11,166 nt of DNA from Campylobacterales bacterium (lineage in GTDB: Bacteria > Campylobacterota > Campylobacteria > Campylobacterales > QNZT01): the NCBI GenBank assembly GCA_027055005.1, contig JALUNR010000086.1, positions 1-11,166 of the forward strand, given 5' to 3'. The notes beneath the pieces were generated by a model. That model had not been told where the DNA came from, searched no databases, and saw nothing but the letters and a program-made list of their open reading frames with translations. A program made the position numbers and the translations under genes. Positions 6,407 through 11,166 of the stretch are shown here, piece by piece; the stretch's first letter is position 1; the number at the start of each line of letters is the position of its first letter.

Positions 6407-7761
6407 CTCTTCACCTCAATATCATATTTTTTTATCTTTTTTTCTAAACTTGATTTTGTAAGTCCCAATGCTTTTGCACTCATCACAAGATTGTACTCAA
6501 ACTCTTCTAAAATTTCTTCAATCAACTCTTTTTCCATACTATTTATGGATTTTTTTGGTCTTCTTTGTTCAAGCATCAGTTCATTTTTTTGTATTTCATC
6601 ACCTTCACTCAGTATTGTTGCTCTTTCTATTACTGATATAAGTTCTCTTATATTTCCTGGCCAATCATAGTTTAAAAGTTCTTCTTTTGCATCATCACTT
6701 AAAGTTTTATTTTCAAATCCATACTTAACACTAAGAGCAAATAAATATTCATCGCAAATATCTAAAATTTCTTCTTTTCTCTCTCTTAAAGGAGGAACAT
6801 TTACAGGAATAGTATTTAATCTATAATACAAATCTTCTCTAAATTTATTATCTTGTATCATTTTAGTAACATTTGCATTTGTTGCACTTACTATTCTAAC
6901 ATCTATCTTTATAGGTTTTACTCCACCAACTCTAGTTATCTCTCTCTCTTGTAAAACTCTTAAAAGTTTAGCTTGAAGAGCAAATGGCATCTCTCCTATC
7001 TCATCCAAAAAAATAGTTCCTCCATCTGCACTCTCAAAAAGTCCTTTTTTTGTAGCTGTTGCATCAGTAAAAGCCCCTTTTTCATATCCGAAAAGTTCAC
7101 TTTCTAGTAAATTTTCAGGAATGGCAGCCATATTTATTGCTAAAAAAGGTTTATTATATCTGCTTGATGCTTGATGAATAAACTTTGCAAAATGCTCTTT
7201 ACCGACACCACTTTCACCTAAAAGAAGTATCGATGCATCTGTAATAGATGCTTTTGTGAGCATATTTAAGATTTTATCTAAAGCAGGAGATGAACCATAA
7301 AAAAGCTTTCTTTTATCACTCCACTTTTTTCGTCTTTCTATTTTTTCTTTTCTTTTATCAGGAAGACCTACTCTTCTATCTCTTAAAATTCTTTTTTCTA
7401 CAGTTTTTTCAATATTTGAAACTTTAGCCGCATTTTTTATAGCATTTATTAAAGTTTCTATTTCAAAAGGCTTAGTTATAAAATCCTTAACACCAAGTCT
7501 TAAAGTTTCTACTGCTTTATTTAGTGTAGCATTTCCAGTAATAATAATAAAATTTGCTTCATATGATGTTTGTTTTATAAACTCTATTCCATCCATTTTG
7601 GGCATATTTATATCTGTAACTATTACATCAAAACTTTTATCAAGCTTTTTAATAGCATCTATTGGATTTTTAAAAGTATGAAGCTCAAACTCATCTTTTA
7701 AAGAGAGTTCGAGTGATTTTCTCATATTTATATCATCTTCAACTATGGCAACTTTTAGCAT
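6403..7761 (-). CDS. flgR: Sigma-54-dependent NtrC-family response regulator, FlgR-like
   Basis: A 452-residue response regulator with three parts. The receiver (1-115) has acidic pocket Glu8/Asp9/Asp10, phospho-acceptor Asp50, Thr75 and Lys97. The AAA+ sigma-54 activation domain (about 155-380) has Walker A GESGVGKE (182-189), Walker B IFLDEIG (250-256), FREDLYYRL (307-315) and the WPGNIREL motif (367-374). A Fis-type helix-turn-helix follows at about 415-447. The loop that contacts sigma-54 reads GAFTDA (229-234) rather than the usual GAFTGA. The linker (124-152) is strongly basic and carries a duplicated motif. By family it should be phosphorylated by a sensor kinase and drive sigma-54 promoters. 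The position between gyrA and asd matches flgR, the flagellar regulator of C. jejuni, so the symbol rests on synteny and domain layout. No partner kinase is in the window. ATG at 7761 follows the gyrA stop by 3 bases. Confidence 0.85.
   Translation of the reverse strand: MLKVAIVEDDINMRKSLELSLKDEFELHTFKNPIDAIKKLDKSFDVIVTDINMPKMDGIEFIKQTSYEANFIIITGNATLNKAVETLRLGVKDFITKPFEIETLINAIKNAAKVSNIEKTVEKRILRDRRVGLPDKRKEKIERRKKWSDKRKLFYGSSPALDKILNMLTKASITDASILLLGESGVGKEHFAKFIHQASSRYNKPFLAINMAAIPENLLESELFGYEKGAFTDATATKKGLFESADGGTIFLDEIGEMPFALQAKLLRVLQEREITRVGGVKPIKIDVRIVSATNANVTKMIQDNKFREDLYYRLNTIPVNVPPLRERKEEILDICDEYLFALSVKYGFENKTLSDDAKEELLNYDWPGNIRELISVIERATILSEGDEIQKNELMLEQRRPKKSINSMEKELIEEILEEFEYNLVMSAKALGLTKSSLEKKIKKYDIEVKS
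6412..6417 (-). promoter_or_regulatory. Ribosome binding site fixing the asd TTG start
   Basis: The minus strand reads GAGGTG, 5 bases before the TTG at 6406-6404, within the last codons of the regulator gene. It supports initiation at a TTG that overlaps the upstream stop (TTGA). Confidence 0.7.
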
Positions 7762-7764
7762 ATA

Positions 7765-10245
7765 CTATTCTATCTCATCGTTTATTTGTTCAGGAGTTAA
7801 TTCTTCTTCTTTTGGTGCTCTAGCTATATCTACAACGACATCACTACCTTCAGTTTTTACAACTATAACTCCACTTGTATTTCTACCAGCTTTTCTAATA
7901 GTCTGCATATCAACTCGTATCATTTTTCCACTAGTGGTAAGAGCCATAAGATCTTTATTTTCATCTACTATAACAACTCCAACCAAATCTTTGGTTTTTG
8001 CAGTTAATTTCATACTGATTACTCCAGTTCCACCTCTTTTTTGCTCTCTATATTCGTTTACTTCTGTTCTTTTTCCGATACCTTTTTGACTAAGTGCAAG
8101 AATTTCTTGATTTTCATCTTCTATAACAATACCACCAACTACTTCATCGCCAGTAACTTTAAATTTAATACCAGCGACACCTTTTGCAGTTCTTCCCATC
8201 TCTCTTACATCTGTTATATTAAATCTAATACACATTCCTTTTTGTGTAACTATAAAAATATATTTATCTTCACTTCCAACTATTGCGGCATTTACAAGTT
8301 CATTTTCTTCATCTAGTGTGATAGCTCTAACACCAACTGTTCTTATATTTTTAAATTCACTTAAATTTGTTCGCTTGATAATACCTTTTTTTGTAAAGAA
8401 AGCCATAGATTTGCTATCATCAAAATCAGTTGTAGGTATGATAGTTTTTATACTTTCCTCTGGTTGAAGATTGATAAGATTTACAACAGCTTTTCCTTTT
8501 GCAGCTCTACTTCCTTCTGGAATCTTATAAACTTTTAGCCAATAAAGTTGACCTTTATTTGTAACAAACATCAAAGTATCATGAGTGTTTGATACAAAGA
8601 AGTTTTCTATAAAATCATCATCATAAGTAGTAACTGCCGTTTTACCTTTACCACCTCTATTTTGTTTTTCATATTGTTTTAAAGATACTCTTTTTATATA
8701 ACCTCTGTGAGTTATAGTGATAACCATAGGTTCATTTGGTATCAAATCCTCTATGTCTATATCATCATAATTATCAACTATTTCTGTAAGTCTAGGAGTT
8801 GAAAATTTATTTTTTATTTCAAGTAATTCTTCTTTTATTAAGTCGTTTAATAACTCTTCACTTTTCAAAATAGAGCTAAGTCTTTCTATTTCAGCCATCA
8901 ATGCAGCTAATTCATTTTCTATTTTTTCTCTCTCTAACCCTGTCAATCTTTGAAGTTTCATATCAAGTATAGCTGATGCTTGAACAATACTTAATCCAAA
9001 TCTTTTAACTAACTCTTCTTTTGCCTCGGCTGTATCTTTAGAAGCTCTTATAACTTTTATAACTTCATCTATATTATCAAGTGCAATTTTCAAGCCCTCT
9101 AAAATATGAGCTCTCGCTTTTGCTTTTTCTAGTTCATATATAGTTCTTCTTATGATAACAGTCTTTCTATGTGCTAAAAACAGAGTTAAAAGTTCATGAA
9201 GATTAAAAACTTTAGGCTCTTTGTTAACTATTGCTAAAAGTATTACACCAAAAGTTATTTCCATAGAAGTTGATTTGTAAAGATTGTTTAAAACTATCTC
9301 ACTCATAGCATCTCTTTTTAACTCGATAACAACTCTTATACCTTCTCTATCACTCTCATCTCTAACTTCACTTATCCCATCAAGTTGTTTATCTTTCACT
9401 AGATTTGAAATATTTTCTATAAGCCTTGCTTTATTTACTTGATAAGGAAGTTCATCTATTATGATAATATCTTTGTTTTTTTTAGTTTCAATATGAGTTT
9501 TAGCTCTTACTTTTACTCTTCCTCTACCTGTTTCATAAGCATCTTTTATACCCTTTTTACCAAAGATAACTCCACCCGTAGGAAAATCAGGTCCTTTTAT
9601 TATCTCAGTTAACTCCTCTAATGTTGCACCTTTTTGCTCTATCATCAATAGAAGTGCATCTATAAGTTCATCTATACGATGTGGAGGAATATTTGTTGCC
9701 ATACCAACAGCAATACCACTAGAACCATTTAATAAAAGATTTGGTACTCTTGAAGGAAGTACATCTGGTTCACTCATACTATCATCATAATTTGGAACAA
9801 AATCAACTGTATCTTTATCCAAATCTTTTAAAAGTTCTTCTGAAAGATTTGTCATCCTAGCTTCAGTATATCTCATAGCAGCAGGATTATCTCCATCAAT
9901 AGAACCAAAGTTTCCTTGTCCATCTATAAGAGGTAGTCTCATAGAAAAAGGTTGAGCCATACGAACTAATGCATCATATACAGCAGTATCACCATGAGGA
10001 TGATACTTACCTATAACATCTCCAACTATACGAGCTGATTTTTTATAAGGAGCTCTGGAGCTTAGATTTAGCTCATTCATAGCATAAAGAATTCTTCTAT
10101 GCACTGGTTTTAAACCATCCCTTGCATCTGGTAATGCACGGCCAATAATAACACTCATTGAATAATCAAGATAACTACCTTTTATACTCTCTTCTATATT
10201 TATATTTTCTATATTTTCGTCATTTTCAAATAGATTTTCTGACAT
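7765..10245 (-). CDS. gyrA: DNA gyrase subunit A
   Basis: GyrA is the breakage-reunion subunit of gyrase (A2B2), which introduces negative supercoils using ATP bound by GyrB. From ATG 10245 the protein has 826 residues, normal for the family. The winged-helix/tower core is complete, with catalytic tyrosine in AMRYTEARM (Tyr126). The quinolone-determining region reads HPHGDTAVYD, with Thr87 and Asp91 in the sensitive state usual for Campylobacterota, so no common resistance change is seen. The C-terminal six-bladed domain has its GyrA box as QNRGGKG (about 528-534; usual QRRGGKG) and a related QKRGGTG near 735. The tail is acidic. An in-frame GTG at 10254 would add three residues, but it forms part of the Shine-Dalgarno sequence AGGTGA, so ATG is preferred. 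A promoter lies just upstream. It heads the operon of at least six genes. Confidence 0.98.
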   Translation of the reverse strand: MSENLFENDENIENINIEESIKGSYLDYSMSVIIGRALPDARDGLKPVHRRILYAMNELNLSSRAPYKKSARIVGDVIGKYHPHGDTAVYDALVRMAQPFSMRLPLIDGQGNFGSIDGDNPAAMRYTEARMTNLSEELLKDLDKDTVDFVPNYDDSMSEPDVLPSRVPNLLLNGSSGIAVGMATNIPPHRIDELIDALLLMIEQKGATLEELTEIIKGPDFPTGGVIFGKKGIKDAYETGRGRVKVRAKTHIETKKNKDIIIIDELPYQVNKARLIENISNLVKDKQLDGISEVRDESDREGIRVVIELKRDAMSEIVLNNLYKSTSMEITFGVILLAIVNKEPKVFNLHELLTLFLAHRKTVIIRRTIYELEKAKARAHILEGLKIALDNIDEVIKVIRASKDTAEAKEELVKRFGLSIVQASAILDMKLQRLTGLEREKIENELAALMAEIERLSSILKSEELLNDLIKEELLEIKNKFSTPRLTEIVDNYDDIDIEDLIPNEPMVITITHRGYIKRVSLKQYEKQNRGGKGKTAVTTYDDDFIENFFVSNTHDTLMFVTNKGQLYWLKVYKIPEGSRAAKGKAVVNLINLQPEESIKTIIPTTDFDDSKSMAFFTKKGIIKRTNLSEFKNIRTVGVRAITLDEENELVNAAIVGSEDKYIFIVTQKGMCIRFNITDVREMGRTAKGVAGIKFKVTGDEVVGGIVIEDENQEILALSQKGIGKRTEVNEYREQKRGGTGVISMKLTAKTKDLVGVVIVDENKDLMALTTSGKMIRVDMQTIRKAGRNTSGVIVVKTEGSDVVVDIARAPKEEELTPEQINDEIE

Positions 10246-10250
10246 TAAAT

Positions 10251-10256
10251 TCACCT
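10251..10256 (-). promoter_or_regulatory. Ribosome binding site deciding the gyrA start
   Basis: The minus strand reads AGGTGA, then ATTTA, then ATG at 10245-10243. The GTG at 10254-10252, which opens the longest frame, lies inside this site, so it is very unlikely to be the initiator. Confidence 0.8.
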
Positions 10257-10273
10257 ATTTATTAAGATAGGAT

Positions 10274-10290
10274 ATTATAGCGAAAAGCCC
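10274..10290 (-). promoter_or_regulatory. Campylobacterota-type sigma-70 promoter of the gyrA operon
   Basis: On the minus strand the -10 element is a perfect TATAAT (10279-10274), preceded by a T-rich GCTTTTCGC. This is the extended form typical of Campylobacter sigma-70 promoters, which lack a clear -35 box; none is seen here either. Transcription should start near 10266-10268, leaving a leader of roughly 20 bases before ATG 10245. It is the only convincing promoter I see for the gyrA-to-radical-SAM block. The start site is predicted, not shown. Confidence 0.7.
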
Positions 10291-10304
10291 TTTATTAAAG
10301 CTTT
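10280..10304 (-). terminator. Possible weak hairpin at the end of the comF-like gene
   Basis: On the minus strand AAAGCTTT, loop AATAA, AGGGCTTT can form about eight pairs, two of them G-U, followed by only one or two more T residues. It spans the comF-like stop and the T-rich part of the gyrA promoter. A weak terminator is possible; overlap with the promoter alone could explain the sequence. Confidence 0.25.
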
Positions 10305-10870
10305 GCATCAGCTAAAGTTAATGCAAATAAAATATTTACATTATGTCTTTTTAAAACTTCATTAGCTTCGCTTAAAGTAGTCCCAGTTGTTACAATATCA
10401 TCAACTAAAATAACATCTATTTTTTCTTTAAAAGAATATTTAAAATTTCTTGGATTTTTTAGTCTAAAATCTAATGACTTTTTAGAATAACTCACACTAT
10501 TTTTAGATATCAACTTACCATACACAGGTTTTATTATTTTTGATTTTAAAGCTCTTGCCAAAATAGCAGTATGGGAATAATTTGATGTTGTTTTATCATC
10601 AATAGGTATAGCATATACTTTATCACCATATTCAAAATCTTTAGAAAACTTTCTAAATGAATTATTAGCCAAAATTTTGTAGATATAAGACCCATGATAA
10701 TAATGTTTAGTATGAAGTAATTTTAAAATTTCACTATACTTATAAAAACTATATACATCAAGAGACTTAGAGAGAACCCTATGAGATAATGAAGGCAAAA
10801 GAAAGCTCTTTTGACAAGAAGAACAAATAATATCAAAAGAAAATGATGTACATAAAATACACTTAAACAT
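10295..10870 (-). CDS. ComF-family phosphoribosyltransferase-like protein (CtsW-like)
   Basis: From ATG 10870 the product has 191 residues. It starts with a zinc-finger-like pair of CxxC motifs (Cys4/Cys7 and Cys16/Cys19), continues with YSFYKYSEILKLLHTKHYY (40-58), the ComF region before the transferase core, then YAIPIDD (86-92), and ends with the PRPP-binding loop VILVDDIVTTGTT (153-165). The family's RGFNQ block is replaced by a serine/tyrosine-rich SNYSHTA. ComF proteins are needed for natural DNA uptake in several bacteria; the C. jejuni gene next to gyrA (ctsW) affects transformation, and position and fold match here. ComF acts in the cytoplasm, probably with single-stranded DNA import. 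A longer frame opens with TTG at 10909, but the extra 13 residues lie over a perfect hairpin and family members begin close to the first CxxC. No clear Shine-Dalgarno sequence is seen for either start. Confidence 0.82.
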   Translation of the reverse strand: MFKCILCTSFSFDIICSSCQKSFLLPSLSHRVLSKSLDVYSFYKYSEILKLLHTKHYYHGSYIYKILANNSFRKFSKDFEYGDKVYAIPIDDKTTSNYSHTAILARALKSKIIKPVYGKLISKNSVSYSKKSLDFRLKNPRNFKYSFKEKIDVILVDDIVTTGTTLSEANEVLKRHNVNILFALTLADAKL

Positions 10871-10877
10871 AGAACTA

Positions 10878-10902
10878 TGAGTAGAGAAAAACTCTCTACT
10901 CA
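10878..10902. repeat. Perfect 10-bp inverted repeat before the comF-like gene
   Basis: Arms TGAGTAGAGA (10878-10887) and TCTCTACTCA (10893-10902) are exact complements around a 5-base loop (AAAAC on plus). On the minus strand it follows the stop of the repeat-protein gene by 12 bases and ends 7 bases before the comF-like ATG. No T-run follows the stem on either strand, so it is not a standard intrinsic terminator. It may stabilise an mRNA end or affect translation of the comF-like gene. Confidence 0.7.
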
Positions 10903-10914
10903 ATAACAAAAAGA

Positions 10915-11166
10915 CTAGTGAATAACACTTTTACATCTAACAACTTTCCATACTAAAGTAGATGGAGAAACTTTAACTTTTTTAGTTATAGTTTTATAAA
11001 CCGCTGGTATTTTTACCTCTCTTGTTGATGGAGGAGTAACTATAGTTTTAACTCTTACAGTTTTGTAAACTGCTGGTATACTTATAGTTTTTGTAGTCGC
11101 TGGAGTTGCTACTACTCTTTTAGTTATAGTTTTATAAACTGCTGGTATAGTTATAGTTTTTGTAGT
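10915..11166 (-). CDS. Tandem 23-residue repeat protein (IPAVYKT repeats), C-terminal part, 5' truncated
   Basis: Reading the minus strand from the right edge gives 83 residues without a stop until TAG at 10917-10915. Three copies of IPAVYKT occur exactly 23 residues (69 bases) apart, each followed by a basic stretch such as ITKRV or VRVKT and a P-containing turn ending in T(T/R)(K/E). The last unit breaks off into LVWKVVRCKSVIH. The pattern resembles the (V/I)PA.YKTVTK.V repeats in envelope proteins of marine Gammaproteobacteria and Campylobacterota, often described as OmpA-like or peptidoglycan-binding and often closing with a W...C segment. I infer a surface or periplasmic role from that resemblance. 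The start, any signal peptide and any other domain lie outside the window. Alternating Thr/Val/Lys residues suggest beta-strands. Confidence 0.8.
   Translation of the reverse strand, partial: TTKTITIPAVYKTITKRVVATPATTKTISIPAVYKTVRVKTIVTPPSTREVKIPAVYKTITKKVKVSPSTLVWKVVRCKSVIH
10935..11166 (-). repeat. 69-bp in-frame tandem repeats
   Basis: On the plus strand GCTGGTAT recurs at 11003-11010, 11072-11079 and 11141-11148, exactly 69 bases apart, embedded in longer similar units (TTTTATAAACTGCTGGTAT and close variants). The units encode the 23-residue repeat. They have diverged at the DNA level, mostly at silent or conservative positions, so they are old repeats rather than a recent expansion. The array continues beyond the window edge. 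Confidence 0.8.

Noticed and set aside
7745..8316. Plus-strand open frames opposite gyrA and the regulator start
   Set aside because: They are low-complexity Ser/Phe/Thr-rich shadows of strong minus-strand genes and show no family motif or ribosome binding site.
9975..10005. Fluoroquinolone-resistance change in gyrA
   Set aside because: The codons give HPHGDTAVYD with Thr and Asp at the key positions, the usual sensitive form for Campylobacterota.
10246..10254. GTG 10254 as start of gyrA
   Set aside because: The GTG lies within the AGGTGA ribosome binding site that serves ATG 10245.
10878..10902. Intrinsic terminator of the repeat-protein gene
   Set aside because: The stem is perfect, but no T-run follows it on either strand, so I list it only as an inverted repeat.

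Overview
The window is very AT-rich and densely coded. It looks like a chromosome of the Campylobacterota, most likely an Arcobacteraceae member (Arcobacter-type). The evidence is the codon style, the Campylobacter-type sigma-70 promoter before gyrA, and a gene order recalling Campylobacter jejuni, where a ComF/CtsW-type phosphoribosyltransferase gene, gyrA, flgR and asd lie close together on one strand. The genus is an inference. There are no RNA genes, insertion sequences, CRISPR arrays or long non-coding stretches; the longest gaps are under 50 bases.

Left part, plus strand (1-2910): the end of a surface-polysaccharide locus. It holds the C-terminal part of a GT-B (GT4-type) glycosyltransferase, a complete GT2 rhamnosyltransferase-like enzyme, and a two-domain protein. 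That protein has a degenerate formyltransferase-like N-terminus and a C-terminal beta-propeller-like domain of the GINT1-N type. The three genes overlap by 4 bases at each junction and are surely co-translated. This locus meets the next block tail to tail, with a 26-base overlap of coding ends.

Middle and right, minus strand, read right to left (11166-2885): the 3' end of a gene for a protein with exact 23-residue repeats; a ComF-family phosphoribosyltransferase; then, behind a clear promoter, gyrA, an NtrC-family sigma-54 response regulator (FlgR-like by position), asd, a YqhA/UPF0114 membrane protein, hemE and a COG0731 radical SAM protein. From gyrA onward, gaps are 3 bases or less or the genes overlap, so this is one operon mixing DNA topology, transcription control, lysine/threonine/methionine and cell-wall precursor synthesis, and haem synthesis. 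Several of its genes start with TTG or GTG, and the choice is backed by Shine-Dalgarno sequences lying in the end of the preceding gene.

I found no mobile, defence or otherwise dramatic new system. The points most worth a second look are the formyltransferase-like/GINT1-N-like protein, the 23-residue repeat protein cut by the right edge, the GAFTDA loop and duplicated basic linker motif of the response regulator, and a perfect hairpin just before the comF-like coding region.
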